From Gammaproteobacteria bacterium (lineage in GTDB: Bacteria; Pseudomonadota; Gammaproteobacteria; SZUA-152): a DNA stretch of 54,896 bases. Made by a program: the position numbers and the translations under genes. Position 1 is the first letter of the stretch, and every line of letters starts with the position of its first letter. The notes under the pieces are model-generated. The model searched no databases. It was given only the letters and a program-made list of their open reading frames with translations, and was not told where the DNA came from. Shown piece by piece: positions 17,037 through 27,467 of this stretch. The stretch spans positions 1 through 54,896 of the forward strand of contig JAADGF010000042.1 in assembly GCA_013152545.1 (NCBI GenBank). The letters are read 5' to 3'.

Positions 17037-17750
17037 ATGGAAAAGCGTGATGAGTTATATGCCGGAAAAGCCAAGTCAGTTTATTTAACGGATAATCCTG
17101 ATGAATTAATTTTGTTTTTTCGTGATGACACCTCCGCGTTTGATGGTGAGCGCATCGAGCAATTGGCTCGCAAGGGGGAGGTTAATAACAAATTTAATGC
17201 CTTTATCATGGAAAAACTGGCTGCGGCGGGTATTCCAACACACTTTAAGTCTTTGCTGTCACCGCAGGAAAGTATCGTGAAAAAGCTGGATATGTTGCCG
17301 GTTGAATGTGTGGTGCGAAATATTGCGGCGGGCAGCTTGTGCAAGCGCCTGGGGGTGCAAGAAGGTTTGGATATTGAGCCGCCTACTTTTGAGTTTTTTC
17401 TCAAAAATGATGAGTTGCATGACCCCATGATTAACGAATATCACATACGCGCATTTGGCTGGGGAACGGATAAACAGATTGAAGCTATGCAATCCCTGAC
17501 TTTTAGCGTAAATCAGGTATTAAAGGCACTGTTTGCGGAAGCGGGTTTATTATTAGTGGATTATAAGTTGGAATTTGGTGATTTTCACGGTGAAATGGTA
17601 TTAGGCGATGAGTTTACACCGGACGGTTGTCGCTTATGGGATGCCGAAACCCGTAAAAAGCTTGATAAAGACAGGTTTCGCCAGGGCTTGGGTGGTGTTG
17701 TGGAGGCCTATGAGGAAGTGGCGCATCGGCTGGGTGTGGATTTGTCGTGA
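17037..17750 (+). CDS. purC: Phosphoribosylaminoimidazole-succinocarboxamide synthase
   Basis: Joins aspartate to CAIR with ATP, step 8 of purine synthesis, in the cytoplasm. It has 237 residues, the standard bacterial length. Recognised blocks: [20 protein letters not shown] at the ATP loop, [31 protein letters not shown], and [19 protein letters not shown] then DGCRLWD at the end. Start ATG behind AGGATC. It lies after the bamC and walJ-like genes and is followed 160 bp later by purL, another purine gene. Confidence 0.97.
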   Translation: MEKRDELYAGKAKSVYLTDNPDELILFFRDDTSAFDGERIEQLARKGEVNNKFNAFIMEKLAAAGIPTHFKSLLSPQESIVKKLDMLPVECVVRNIAAGSLCKRLGVQEGLDIEPPTFEFFLKNDELHDPMINEYHIRAFGWGTDKQIEAMQSLTFSVNQVLKALFAEAGLLLVDYKLEFGDFHGEMVLGDEFTPDGCRLWDAETRKKLDKDRFRQGLGGVVEAYEEVAHRLGVDLS

Positions 17751-17910
17751 ATTGATAGTGTCTGTAATTTCCCACACCACGTTAGCGGTAGGTAAACGGT
17801 TTTTAATATAAGTCAAATTTGGCATGTTGTTAGAGACGCAATTGCGGTAAAATGCACCTCAGTTTTAACTAAAATAGCTTACTAATCTTATTTAAATAAA
17901 AGTAAAATCA

Positions 17911-20900
17911 ATGTTAATTTTGCGTGGCCCTTCTGCGCTGTCGGCGTTTCGTCTTGATAAGTTGATTTCCAAAATTAATCAAACCCCTGTTCAGTTACGC
18001 GCAATTTCTGCGGAGTATGTACACTTGGTTGATTGCGCTGGCGAACTCTCCGGTAAAGAACGCGGTGTATTGGAAAAAATCCTGCGCTATGGTTCTGTGG
18101 CGCAGAGCAGCGTAGTTGATGGTCCGCATCTCTATGTCTTACCCAGGCCAGGCACCCTCTCTTCATGGTCGAGTAAAGCGACAGACATTGCGCATAATTG
18201 TGGGTTAACCAATATTTGCCGTATTGAGCGGGGGGTTTTATATCGACTGCCATTGCGCTCTGAAAAAACATATTCAGCAGTTAGTTCTGCCGCATTTTTG
18301 TCTCAGCATATGGCTCAACTGGCACCTTTGCTTCATGACCGGATGACTGAGGTAGTATGGACAGATTTAGATGCAGCGAAACGTCTGTTTGTCCAAACCG
18401 AACCAGCATTATTGAAAACGGTGGATGTGTTACAGCAAGGTGCAGATGCCCTAAAATCAGCCAATTTGTCCATGGGGCTTGCGCTTGCGCCGGACGAAAT
18501 TGATTATTTGGTTGAAAATTTCAAGCGATTGGCACGCAATCCTAGCGATGTCGAGCTTATGATGTTTGCTCAGGCGAATTCGGAGCACTGTCGGCACAAA
18601 ATTTTTAACGCAGATTGGGTTGTTGATGGTCAAACTCAGTCGCAATCTTTATTTAATATGATTCGAAACACCTATCACCAGCATTCCCAGGGTGTACTGT
18701 CTGCTTATACGGATAATTCATCGGTGATCGTGGGGAATACTGCCGGACGTTTTTTCCCGGATGCGCAGGATCGTGTTTATCAGTATCACAACGAAGCGGT
18801 GCATATTTTAATGAAGGTGGAAACCCATAATCACCCTACCGCTATTTCACCCTTTCAGGGAGCGGCAACTGGTTCGGGCGGAGAAATCCGTGACGAAGGG
18901 GCCACCGGGCGCGGCTCAAAACCGAAGGCAGGGTTATGTGGTTTTAGCGTGTCCAATTTGAAAATTCCCGGTTTTGAGCAGCCTTGGGAGATTGACTATG
19001 GTAAACCTGCTCGGATTGACTCGGCATTACAAATTATGCTGGAAGGCCCCGTTGGTGCCGCAGCGTTTAATAATGAATTTGGCCGACCGAATATTTGTGG
19101 TTATTTTCGCAGTTTCGAAATGCAGATTAGCACTACCCAGGGAGATGAAGTGCGTGGTTATCACAAGCCCATTATGCTGGCGGGCGGGCTTGGAAATATT
19201 CGTGAAAACCATATTGAAAAAGGTCGTATTTCCCCCGGCAATCGGTTAATTGTGATTGGCGGACCTGCCATGCTAATTGGTTTGGGTGGTGGCGCAGCAT
19301 CCAGTATGTCCACCGGAGAAAGCCATGCAGATCTGGATTTTGCATCGGTGCAACGCAGTAACCCTGAAATAGAACGCCGTGCACAGGAGGTTATCGACCA
19401 ATGCTGGCAATTGGGTGACGCGAATCCCGTGGTGTCAATTCACGATGTGGGCGCGGGTGGCTTATCCAATGCTATCCCTGAATTAGTGAATGACAGTGGT
19501 TTGGGTGGATCACTGCTATTACGCGATATTCCCAATGACGACCCAAGTATGTCGCCCATGGAAATTTGGTGTAATGAAGCACAGGAACGTTATGTACTTG
19601 CCGTTGATGAGGAGCGGATAGCGTTATTTGAAGCGATCTGTAAAAGAGAACGCTGTCCATACGCCATCATCGGTAATGCCACTGAGCAACAACAACTCGT
19701 GTTGCATGACAGCCATTCCGGCAAGACGGCGATTAATATGCCTTTGGATGTATTATTGGGCAAGCCACCTAAAATGCTGCGCGATGTTCGTCATCAAGAT
19801 TGCGTTATACCGCCGTTACGAAAAGATACCATTGAACTACACGAAGCCGTATTCAGGGTGTTGCGAACCCCAAGTGTTGCCAGTAAATCATTTTTAATTA
19901 CCATCGGAGATCGTTCGGTGACGGGTTTTGTGGCCAGAGATCAGATGGTTGGACCCTGGCAGGTACCCGTTGCGGATGTGGCAGTGACGACCAGTAGCTT
20001 CGATACCTACTGCGGTGAAGCTATGGCCCTGGGTGAACGTACGCCATTGGCGTTGCTGAACCCTGCTGCCTCGGCACGTATGGCTGTGGGGGAGGCAATT
20101 ACCAACATCGCTGCAGCATCCATTAGCCATTTAAATCACATCAAACTATCGGCGAACTGGATGGCACCAGCAGGGCACCCGGGCGAAGATGCCGGACTTT
20201 ACGATGCGGTACGAGCAGTAGGGATGGAGTTGTGTCCGGCATTGGGAATTGCGATTCCTGTGGGTAAGGACTCCATGTCCATGAAAACCGTTTGGCAGGA
20301 ACAAGTTAATAATATTACGACTGAAAAAGCAGTGACAGCCCCTGTGTCGTTGATTGTCTCTGCATTTTCACCTGTCGATGATGTACGTCTGACCTTAACG
20401 CCGCAATTATGTCATTGTACAAGCCAAACCAATTTAATTTACATTGATTTGGGTGCAGGCGCGAACCGGCTGGGCGGTTCTGTGTTGGCGCAAACTTATG
20501 GCCAAATGGGAAATGATGCACCTGATGCCAATGCCATATTATTAAAGTCATTTTTTAGCGCAATTCAGGCACTCAATCAGCAACAGTTGTTGTTAGCCTA
20601 CCATGACCGGTCCGATGGTGGCCTTTTAGTCACTCTCGTTGAAATGGCGTTTGCCAGCCAGCAAGGCTTAGAGATTGACGTGAGTGGTTTAGGTGGTGAT
20701 GCATTAGATATTCTGTTTAATGAAGAGCTAGGTGCGGTTATTCAGGTTGATCAGCAACAGGTACAACACGTTCTGGGAGTGCTGGGAGATGCTGGCCTGT
20801 CTGGTCATTGTCATGTGATCGGTGTACCCAATGATACCGATCACATTTTGATTCGCAAAGGCAAGACACAGCTTATTAAGTTCAGTCGTGTTAGTTTGCA

Positions 20901-21843
20901 GCGCGCCTGGTCAGAAACAAGCTACCAAATGCAGGCATTACGCGATAACCCCGCGTGTGCCATACAGGAGTTTGACCAGTTATTGGATAGCGACAACCCG
21001 GGACTCAATGTTAGAGTTGCTTTTGATCCCAGTGTTGATATTGCCGCGCCTTATATTAATAATGGCGCCAAACCAATGCTTGCTATTTTACGGGAGCAAG
21101 GGGTTAATGGCCACATTGAGATGGCGGCGGCATTTGATCGAGCAGGTTTTAGCTGCGTAGATGTTCATATGAGCGATATTGTCAGTAACCGGGTACGGTT
21201 GCAGGACATGCAGGGTATTGTCGCTTGTGGTGGGTTTTCTTATGGCGATGTACTTGGGGCTGGTGAAGGCTGGGCTAAATCCATCTTATTTAATGTGCAG
21301 GTACGCGATGAATTTGAAGCATTTTTTAAGCGTGCTGATAGTTTTGGTCTGGGGGTTTGTAATGGTTGCCAAATGATGTCTAAGCTGCGCGAACTAATAC
21401 CCGGCGCCGATTGTTGGCCTTATTTTGTACGCAATGCCTCAGAGCAGTTTGAGGCCCGCTTCGCACTCGTGGAAGTGTTGCCCTCGACCTCGCTGTTTTT
21501 ACAAGGCATGGCTGGATCACAAATGCCTATCGCCGTTGCCCATGGGGAAGGTCAGACAGAATACCAGGGCGTGAATTCAGCACAGCGGGCGATTGACGAA
21601 GGGATAGCGGTATTGAGATACGTGGATCATTACGGTAAGGCCACTGAGCAATATCCACTGAACCCAAACGGTTCAGCGGCGGGCGTAACGGGTTTTACCA
21701 CCACAGATGGTCGCTTTACGATAATGATGCCTCATCCCGAGCGGGTTTTTCGAACAGTGCAAAACTCCTGGCATCCGAGCGATTGGGGTGAAGACTCACC
21801 CTGGATGCGCATGTTTCGAAATGCCCGTGTGATGCTGGGTTAG
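17911..21843 (+). CDS. purL: Phosphoribosylformylglycinamidine synthase, large single-chain form
   Basis: Converts FGAR, glutamine and ATP to FGAM in step 4 of purine synthesis, in the cytoplasm. It has 1310 residues, the large proteobacterial form. Domains in order: N-terminal PurS-like region (1-145), linker, two AIR-synthase-like halves (about 170-1000; [18 protein letters not shown] and [18 protein letters not shown] are signature blocks), and a C-terminal class I glutaminase (about 1040-1310). The glutaminase has the nucleophile elbow GVCNGCQ and the final PHPER catalytic pair. Start ATG, weak ribosome-binding site. The pathway partner purC lies directly upstream. Confidence 0.97.
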   Translation: MLILRGPSALSAFRLDKLISKINQTPVQLRAISAEYVHLVDCAGELSGKERGVLEKILRYGSVAQSSVVDGPHLYVLPRPGTLSSWSSKATDIAHNCGLTNICRIERGVLYRLPLRSEKTYSAVSSAAFLSQHMAQLAPLLHDRMTEVVWTDLDAAKRLFVQTEPALLKTVDVLQQGADALKSANLSMGLALAPDEIDYLVENFKRLARNPSDVELMMFAQANSEHCRHKIFNADWVVDGQTQSQSLFNMIRNTYHQHSQGVLSAYTDNSSVIVGNTAGRFFPDAQDRVYQYHNEAVHILMKVETHNHPTAISPFQGAATGSGGEIRDEGATGRGSKPKAGLCGFSVSNLKIPGFEQPWEIDYGKPARIDSALQIMLEGPVGAAAFNNEFGRPNICGYFRSFEMQISTTQGDEVRGYHKPIMLAGGLGNIRENHIEKGRISPGNRLIVIGGPAMLIGLGGGAASSMSTGESHADLDFASVQRSNPEIERRAQEVIDQCWQLGDANPVVSIHDVGAGGLSNAIPELVNDSGLGGSLLLRDIPNDDPSMSPMEIWCNEAQERYVLAVDEERIALFEAICKRERCPYAIIGNATEQQQLVLHDSHSGKTAINMPLDVLLGKPPKMLRDVRHQDCVIPPLRKDTIELHEAVFRVLRTPSVASKSFLITIGDRSVTGFVARDQMVGPWQVPVADVAVTTSSFDTYCGEAMALGERTPLALLNPAASARMAVGEAITNIAAASISHLNHIKLSANWMAPAGHPGEDAGLYDAVRAVGMELCPALGIAIPVGKDSMSMKTVWQEQVNNITTEKAVTAPVSLIVSAFSPVDDVRLTLTPQLCHCTSQTNLIYIDLGAGANRLGGSVLAQTYGQMGNDAPDANAILLKSFFSAIQALNQQQLLLAYHDRSDGGLLVTLVEMAFASQQGLEIDVSGLGGDALDILFNEELGAVIQVDQQQVQHVLGVLGDAGLSGHCHVIGVPNDTDHILIRKGKTQLIKFSRVSLQRAWSETSYQMQALRDNPACAIQEFDQLLDSDNPGLNVRVAFDPSVDIAAPYINNGAKPMLAILREQGVNGHIEMAAAFDRAGFSCVDVHMSDIVSNRVRLQDMQGIVACGGFSYGDVLGAGEGWAKSILFNVQVRDEFEAFFKRADSFGLGVCNGCQMMSKLRELIPGADCWPYFVRNASEQFEARFALVEVLPSTSLFLQGMAGSQMPIAVAHGEGQTEYQGVNSAQRAIDEGIAVLRYVDHYGKATEQYPLNPNGSAAGVTGFTTTDGRFTIMMPHPERVFRTVQNSWHPSDWGEDSPWMRMFRNARVMLG

Positions 21844-21993
21844 AGTGCCAGCGTTATCATTTCACTGTTTGTCGTCCCGGCCTTTTTCAGGTTAGCCCAA
21901 GTCGTCGCTTTTGTCTAAAGAGGCTACTGTTGTTGGCATGTCTGGGGCAGAGCCAAGCATGTCTATGCTTTAGGGCCGGTAAAGAAATAAGCC

Positions 21994-22142
21994 GGTGAGC
22001 ACCATTATTTTAACATTTTCTTGTCTGTTTTCCGGCCTTCTGCGTTGCTGCTACGATCACATAGCTCACTATGCTGATTTTCGCAGCGTTTTGAAGGCCA
22101 TAAAATATCCTGCGATTGTTTGTTAAAATAATTATGCTCACC
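21994..22142. repeat. Palindromic intergenic element with 22-bp inverted termini
   Basis: The left end GGTGAGCACCATTATTTTAAC and the complement of the right end agree at all but two of 22 positions. Inside, a second nested pair GGCCTTC (22034-22040) and GAAGGCC (22093-22099) plus ATAG-CTCA-CTAT fold on themselves. The 149-bp sequence is non-coding. It has the look of a MITE or a repetitive extragenic palindrome. Other copies in the genome would confirm this; none is in the window. Confidence 0.65.
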
Positions 22143-22280
22143 TACTTAAGCTGGACAGCTTGCGTCGGGTACCGTTTCGTCTTCAAGGCTTCCGCCACCC
22201 ATGGTTCACGCTCCTTAGCTACTCTTTTCCGTAACGCCGAAGACGCAAGGATAGACAAGCAAAATGCTCACGTTATTTTT

Positions 22281-22301
22281 TTACGGACCCTTAGTCCGTA
22301 A
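22281..22301. repeat. Short perfect hairpin
   Basis: TTACGGAC (22281-22288) pairs perfectly with GTCCGTAA (22294-22301) around a CCTTA loop. A T-tract precedes it on plus but none follows, so it is not a standard terminator on either strand. It lies about 160 bp upstream of the EAL-HDOD start. Confidence 0.6.
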
Positions 22302-22457
22302 ATATGTTGCGCACTGAGCGATATCGTTTTATTAAGTATTGCTAGTAGCGGTCGATAACTTATCTAAACCACACCGTGTGTTAGCTTGCATCTCGTTGTA
22401 ATACTCAGGGACTGCACATATGTGCGGATTAACTCCCTGTGGAAATTATACCAAAAT

Positions 22458-23699
22458 ATGGAATCTGTCCCCAGTAAAAATTCTGTTAACGAAGTGTTTA
22501 TTGGTCGCCAGCCAATATATGATGCTGATTTAAATGTTTACGCCTATGAATTACTATTCCGTAATGGCGGCGACAACAAAGCATTCATCGTTGATGAAGA
22601 GGTGGCAACTGCTCAAGTAATAGTTAATGCGTTTATGGAAATAGGGATTGACCAGCTAGTGGGGGACGCGCTAGCTTTTGTGAATTTCCCTCGCGGTTTG
22701 TTATTGAGTCAGGAGTCGGTGTCGTTACCCAAAGAGCGGATTGTTGTGGAGATTCTTGAATCCATCGAGGTTGATGACGATGTCATTCATGCAGTGCGCC
22801 ATATGTCCCAGCAGGGCTTTAGTATTGCACTGGATGACTTCGAATACGATGAAAAGTATAAGCCGTTATTGTCAATATCGGACATCGTAAAACTTGATGT
22901 CATGGCATTGGGGATGCAAGGAATTGTTCATCAGCTTCAAAAAATTTCACCATTTAAGCCACGTTTTCTGGCTGAAAAAGTTGAAACTAAGGAAGAATTT
23001 GAGCAATGCAAGGCATTAGGGTTTGTTTATTATCAGGGTTACTACTTTAGTCGCCCCCAGGTGGTAAAAGGAACAAAATTACCGCCTAATCGAGTCGTTA
23101 TGCTGGAATTGTTGTCAACGTTGCATAGGCCTGGTGCAGAGCTTAAGGAGTTGGAAACCACCATTAGTCGCGATGTTTCTCTGTGCTATAAACTTTTGCG
23201 AATTATTAATTCAGCGAGCTATGGTTTTTCAAAGAGAGTAGACTCGATTAAGCAAGCGTTAGCCATTTTGGGGTTAGCCAACATCAAAAATTGGGTAAGC
23301 CTGTTGATGTTTTCGGCAATTGATGATAAATCGCCGGAATTGTTTAATAACTCTATGATACGAGCAAAAATGTGTGAGCTACTAGCAAAACAAGGCGGTG
23401 CTGCTGGTCTGGATAGCTATTTCACTGTTGGGCTATTTTCGAACCTGGATGCGTTAATGGATCAGCCGCTTGAAGATCTTGTGAGTGTATTACCGTTTTC
23501 TGCTAATATGACAGAAGCATTACTTGCCCGAACAGGTGATCTAGGCAAGGCACTACGTTGTGTTGTAGCATATGAGCAATGTGACTGGGTAAATGTATTT
23601 TATGCTGATTTGCCAATGGGGCGGATTAAAAACAGCTATATTGACGCTGTCGCTTGGGCCGCGACATTGGTTAGTCAATTGAATTCCGGTGAAAAATAA
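22458..23699 (+). CDS. EAL-HDOD domain signalling protein (YuxH type)
   Basis: A 413-residue cytosolic protein. The N-terminal EAL-like domain (about 15-200) keeps most positions of cyclic-di-GMP phosphodiesterases: YELLFR in place of EAL, FVNFPRG, VEILES, LDDFEYD, VKLD, AEKVE and YYQGYYF. Loop 6 is altered (DDFE instead of DDFG-T-G), so activity is doubtful. The C-terminal HDOD domain (about 205-390: SRDVSLCYKLLRIINSASYG) is a protein-interaction domain found in such regulators. I start at the ATG 22458, because an upstream TTG start would add 24 residues without family similarity. Probably monocistronic; no partner gene nearby. Confidence 0.85.
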   Translation: MESVPSKNSVNEVFIGRQPIYDADLNVYAYELLFRNGGDNKAFIVDEEVATAQVIVNAFMEIGIDQLVGDALAFVNFPRGLLLSQESVSLPKERIVVEILESIEVDDDVIHAVRHMSQQGFSIALDDFEYDEKYKPLLSISDIVKLDVMALGMQGIVHQLQKISPFKPRFLAEKVETKEEFEQCKALGFVYYQGYYFSRPQVVKGTKLPPNRVVMLELLSTLHRPGAELKELETTISRDVSLCYKLLRIINSASYGFSKRVDSIKQALAILGLANIKNWVSLLMFSAIDDKSPELFNNSMIRAKMCELLAKQGGAAGLDSYFTVGLFSNLDALMDQPLEDLVSVLPFSANMTEALLARTGDLGKALRCVVAYEQCDWVNVFYADLPMGRIKNSYIDAVAWAATLVSQLNSGEK

Positions 23700-24026
23700 A
23701 TGTTCAAAATTGTGATGCTCAGTAGATCTAGTGTATTAGTATTAAATAAAGTGCAGATTCAACGTTGCCTACGTTTATTAGTACATAATTATTGGCACAA
23801 GACGTGGTTTGCCGGGAATATTACTCACCTTGCCAAGAGCAACAATGCCATGACAATAAATTTGGGAAATACCCTAGGGAAAAAGCACTAAAACCCCATT
23901 TTTGTTGCTGGGTTTTCTTGACGTAGGGGATACTTCGCCTTCGAAAACACCCCAATCGGCTGCGATTGAGCTATTCTCTCATGGTGATGACTATTTTCAG
24001 GCAGGTCCACGTTGGGTGAAATTGCA
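23700..24026. other. Convergent intergenic region, 327 bp
   Basis: Lies between the EAL-HDOD gene (plus) and the coiled-coil gene (minus), which converge. Besides a possible terminator at 23890-23916, no gene or repeat is supported. A 63-codon frame right after the stop has no recognisable features. Confidence 0.5.
23890..23916 (+). terminator. Possible terminator of the EAL-HDOD gene
   Basis: AAAACCC (23890-23896) can pair with GGGTTTT (23910-23916), whose T-run continues as TTTTCTTG. Position between convergent genes fits a terminator. The stem is only 7 bp and A/T-rich. Confidence 0.35.
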
Positions 24027-25640
24027 TTACTGTTGCGCGGCTTTATCAGTGATGGGTGCTACGATAGCCTGTTCTTCCATGACGTTATTTTGATTGTCTG
24101 TTATTTTTGACGCGTCTTTAAGGTATTCTTCATAATTGAAATCATCTAAATTGGACTGATTTAATACATCTTCATCAAGAAGGTTTTGCGGTGAAACACC
24201 ACCGATGTTAGCTGCATCATTAGTTGGTTGCTCTTTGTTAGTGTCGCTGGCACCGGCTGCGGTTTTAAGATGGTTTTTATTGTCAGTGTTTGGTGTCGTC
24301 TTTTCATGATTAATATCTTCCGTGACGGCGGTTTTCATTTCTTGTTCATCGGCTGACATAGCGTTGTCTTTGTTGTTGCTCACTCGTGTAGCGGTGCTTT
24401 CTTGGCTTGATGTTAACAGTGAATCTTTTTTTGTTTCATCAGCCGTTTGCATTATTGGTTTCTGTTTATCGTCTGAACCGCTGTGGAGCGACTGAATTTC
24501 AGTCAATGCTTGTTTTTTTATTTCAAGTTGTTCGGTAATGCTTTCTATTTCCTGTTGTATAGCCGTTGGGTTAAGTGTTTCGTCATTTTCATCAATTTTT
24601 GATAAGTCAGATTGATCGGCTTCATGTTTTCCTAATAGTTGCTGCTTCTCTTCCAACTGAGTTTTGAGTGTTGTGATTTCGTTCTGTAATCGTTCAATTT
24701 CTTGATACTGTGTTTCATTAATGTTTTCCAGGTTGTTTATCGTGGTTTCAGCTTGTTGCAGTCGTTGTTGAGTTTCAATATACTCTATATTGGCTTCTTT
24801 TATTTCGCTGTGCGTCGTGTCTGCGCTGTTTCCGCTATTACTGTCATCGTCATTCGTTTGCAATAGCGCCGTGAGACGAACATTCTCCTTTTCCAGCGCA
24901 TTAATGCACATATTAAACTGCGCATGGGAGACTTCCAAATCCTCAATCGGATTTTCCAGTTCCTGTGAGTGATCGCCATCCTCAGTATTACCCTGTAATT
25001 TTTGTTTTAGTTCGTTGATGATACCAAGTTGTTTGCTAAGGATGTTTCTAAGGCGCCTGATATCTTTTTGAGATGTACCGGGTTGTGCATCGTTGCTGGT
25101 ATCCGGCGGGCTATCGGCAACAAGCTCTTCATCCAGGCTTGTGATTTCATTCTCAGCCTGTGTGTCTGTATTCGAATCATCTTGCGGCACAGCTACATCA
25201 GGAGTGTTATGTTGACTTAAGTCATCCTCAACGGTGTTAGGAGGCCCTGGTAATGTGGGGGCCATAACAGAAAGGCGCTGCAATAAATTAGTCCAATATT
25301 GATCACTTGCATTATCGTCCAATAGCGCACTAGCCTCAGATTCCAGAAAAGCAATGCGTTTTTCAAGCAATGTCCGTTGTTCGTCATCAACCTGGTCAAG
25401 CTGGTTTTGTGTATGAGTAATTGTTTGATTAAAATGGTCCTGCATGCTTCCTGCGATGGATGTTTGAGTCGCTGTAACAGTCTCATCGGTTGATGTATTG
25501 GATGCCCCATGCTTATGTTTGTAAGCAACGAATGCACGTAATTGCTTCCGGTTTAGACGAAACAGAAATAGGGATAGCCCTACGGCTAAGAGTAATAGTT
25601 CGCCAAGAATAAAAAGAGTTATGCTTAGTGCAGTTGACAT
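24027..25640 (-). CDS. Membrane-anchored coiled-coil protein of unknown function
   Basis: A 537-residue protein I do not recognise. One N-terminal membrane helix (about 5-27, SITLFILGELLLLAVGLSLF) is followed by R-x-N-R-K, so the bulk probably faces the cytoplasm. The rest is rich in Q, E, D, N and T, with coiled-coil segments near 65-105, 190-215 and 235-390 (EIERLQNEITTLKTQLEEKQ). The acidic C-terminal tail has DDFNYEEYLKD. It starts 60 bp after the VWA gene on the same strand, so the two probably form an operon and may act together at the membrane. No catalytic motif is seen. It may be a scaffold or spacer protein. Confidence 0.65.
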   Translation of the reverse strand: MSTALSITLFILGELLLLAVGLSLFLFRLNRKQLRAFVAYKHKHGASNTSTDETVTATQTSIAGSMQDHFNQTITHTQNQLDQVDDEQRTLLEKRIAFLESEASALLDDNASDQYWTNLLQRLSVMAPTLPGPPNTVEDDLSQHNTPDVAVPQDDSNTDTQAENEITSLDEELVADSPPDTSNDAQPGTSQKDIRRLRNILSKQLGIINELKQKLQGNTEDGDHSQELENPIEDLEVSHAQFNMCINALEKENVRLTALLQTNDDDSNSGNSADTTHSEIKEANIEYIETQQRLQQAETTINNLENINETQYQEIERLQNEITTLKTQLEEKQQLLGKHEADQSDLSKIDENDETLNPTAIQQEIESITEQLEIKKQALTEIQSLHSGSDDKQKPIMQTADETKKDSLLTSSQESTATRVSNNKDNAMSADEQEMKTAVTEDINHEKTTPNTDNKNHLKTAAGASDTNKEQPTNDAANIGGVSPQNLLDEDVLNQSNLDDFNYEEYLKDASKITDNQNNVMEEQAIVAPITDKAAQQ

Positions 25641-25700
25641 ATAATTGTGATGCTATGTTGATAATCGATTGATGGCATGTGGCGTGCGTTGAATTTAGAT

Positions 25701-27467
25701 TTAAGCTGCTTTATCTTGGCTAGTTTCATTAGGCAATGTTTCGTCATTTTTTTTGTTGTCAGTGACGGCAGCGACTGTTGTTTTCTTTTTCTTGATAATA
25801 AGGTACGCGATACCACCGCCGAGTAATAGCACAGCGTTAATACCTAAAAACAGATAAATAGCTATAATGAGACCAGTGCTGCCGGGTTTTTCGTTGTCTT
25901 CGACGTGTTTATCATTATCGTGTTTTTCTTCTTCTGATAAAAGTGGTTCCGCATCGCTAGCAGTTTCATGTTCGTGTGATTCGTGTTGATGCGAGCCTTG
26001 TGCCGCTACTGTTGCACCAATGTCAGGAAGGGCTGGGGTAATGTCCAATTGGGTGTGTGTTGAGTCTACCGGATTTTCATCGCTCTGCTCATGTTGTGTC
26101 GGTGGCTGGTCGATGTTTTCTTGCGGATGCCTCGCCTGTTCGTGCTGCGTTGTGTGTTGCTCAACGTGGCTCTCCTGCGAATTACTGCTTGGGTCGAGGG
26201 TTTCCAGCAGGGTGTTACGCTCCCGTTTGAATGTGCTGCCAGTCATGGTGACCCTAATGCTGTGTTTGCCCGCCGTGGGAAATGCGATATGACTAAAAAA
26301 ATAGCCACTTGCCTTGGTTTCATCTTGCCCATCTGCTTCAATATCCAAGGCTAAGGTATGGTTTTCACCTTCTGGTGTGGTAATGTGAAGTTCTGGGTTT
26401 ATGGTAGTAAGAATGGATTCTTTGTTGATGATTTTTCCTTTATCTTCCAGCCAAGCCCGAATAAAAACACCTTCCCCGACATTAGGGGTTTTAGGTTCAA
26501 TCGTTAATTTTAATTGTAAATCCGTTACAATATACGCCTTGTTTTTACCGCTGCTGGCTTTTATTTGCCATTGGCCACTTTCAGGGTTTTGAATGGTGAT
26601 AATGTCAAATTGACTGGACTGGAACCAGTTAATGTTGGTGGGTTTGTCAGCTTCATTCATTTGTTTGCTTGATGGGGATAATAGCGTTAATCGTACCTCC
26701 GGACCGTCTTTTGATCCAACAATGGTTACTTCCTTAACAGCCGCATCAATCGTGAATTTTTCGCCATCAAACGGTAGCATATTGGGCGATTTAGTTTGTT
26801 CGAAAATGGCACTAAAGACGGTATGCAACTCTTTGTCTGTTTTAGCCATATTAAAGGTTGCGTTTGTCGCTACAGAAATTTCTTTTAATAGTTGTGTTTG
26901 TGATTGCTCTGTAAACGCAATGGTCTGAACTTCAATATTGTTTTTAATCAGCCAGGGTAACATTTCTTTTGTAAGTTTGGTCTTAAAAGCGTCGGTTTTG
27001 GTTTTATTGCCCAAATCCATTTTTCCATCCGTCATTAGGATAATGATTTTTTTTCGATCAGCTGCGGGGTTACGGTTAAAAACGCGCTGAGCTCCATGCA
27101 GTGCGCCATACAGATTGGTAAACATACCTCGCGTCGAAATTTTATCGACAGCACTGAACAGCCGTTCTTTATTTTGCGGGGAGTCGAGTAGTGTCAGGAA
27201 AGCAACCGGATAACCTTTGTCACTGAAGCTGACGATACTGGCACGGTCTGCGGGACTTAGTAATGAAATAAACAATTTGGCGGCCGGTTTTATCAATTGT
27301 TTCGGATCGGTCTTTTTCATACTGCCTGAGCTATCCATGATAAGTACTACATCCATTGCTGAATTCGAATCAGTATTTTCTGCCGCAATAACACCTATAC
27401 TTATGATTATCGTGAATAACAGCACGCACAAGGCATGCACGGCAGTACATGATTTAGCTGTTTTCAT
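25701..27467 (-). CDS. VWA-domain protein with C-terminal membrane anchor
   Basis: A 588-residue exported protein. A signal peptide is at 1-29 (hydrophobic, ends V-I-A-A). The von Willebrand A domain (about 38-215) has a complete MIDAS motif D45-S-S47-G-S49, and MTDG in the usual later strand. The middle (220-420) reads like beta-sandwich domains. A His/Glu/Gln-rich low-complexity stretch follows (about 430-535). A transmembrane helix near 545-568 with a K-rich cytoplasmic tail (IIKKKKT) anchors it, so the VWA domain faces the periplasm. An ATG 42 codons upstream is open, but I choose ATG 27465-27467 because the signal peptide starts there. Operon with the coiled-coil gene. The ligand is unknown. 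Confidence 0.75.
   Translation of the reverse strand: MKTAKSCTAVHALCVLLFTIIISIGVIAAENTDSNSAMDVVLIMDSSGSMKKTDPKQLIKPAAKLFISLLSPADRASIVSFSDKGYPVAFLTLLDSPQNKERLFSAVDKISTRGMFTNLYGALHGAQRVFNRNPAADRKKIIILMTDGKMDLGNKTKTDAFKTKLTKEMLPWLIKNNIEVQTIAFTEQSQTQLLKEISVATNATFNMAKTDKELHTVFSAIFEQTKSPNMLPFDGEKFTIDAAVKEVTIVGSKDGPEVRLTLLSPSSKQMNEADKPTNINWFQSSQFDIITIQNPESGQWQIKASSGKNKAYIVTDLQLKLTIEPKTPNVGEGVFIRAWLEDKGKIINKESILTTINPELHITTPEGENHTLALDIEADGQDETKASGYFFSHIAFPTAGKHSIRVTMTGSTFKRERNTLLETLDPSSNSQESHVEQHTTQHEQARHPQENIDQPPTQHEQSDENPVDSTHTQLDITPALPDIGATVAAQGSHQHESHEHETASDAEPLLSEEEKHDNDKHVEDNEKPGSTGLIIAIYLFLGINAVLLLGGGIAYLIIKKKKTTVAAVTDNKKNDETLPNETSQDKAA

Larger units (their letters stand above)
21844..22457. 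other. Intergenic region rich in inverted repeats
   Basis: A 614-bp gap between purL and the EAL-HDOD gene. It holds a palindromic element (21994-22142), a long imperfect stem with arms CTTGCGTC (22159-22166) and GACGCAAG (22242-22249), and a short hairpin at 22281-22301. No coding frame is convincing. Confidence 0.6.
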
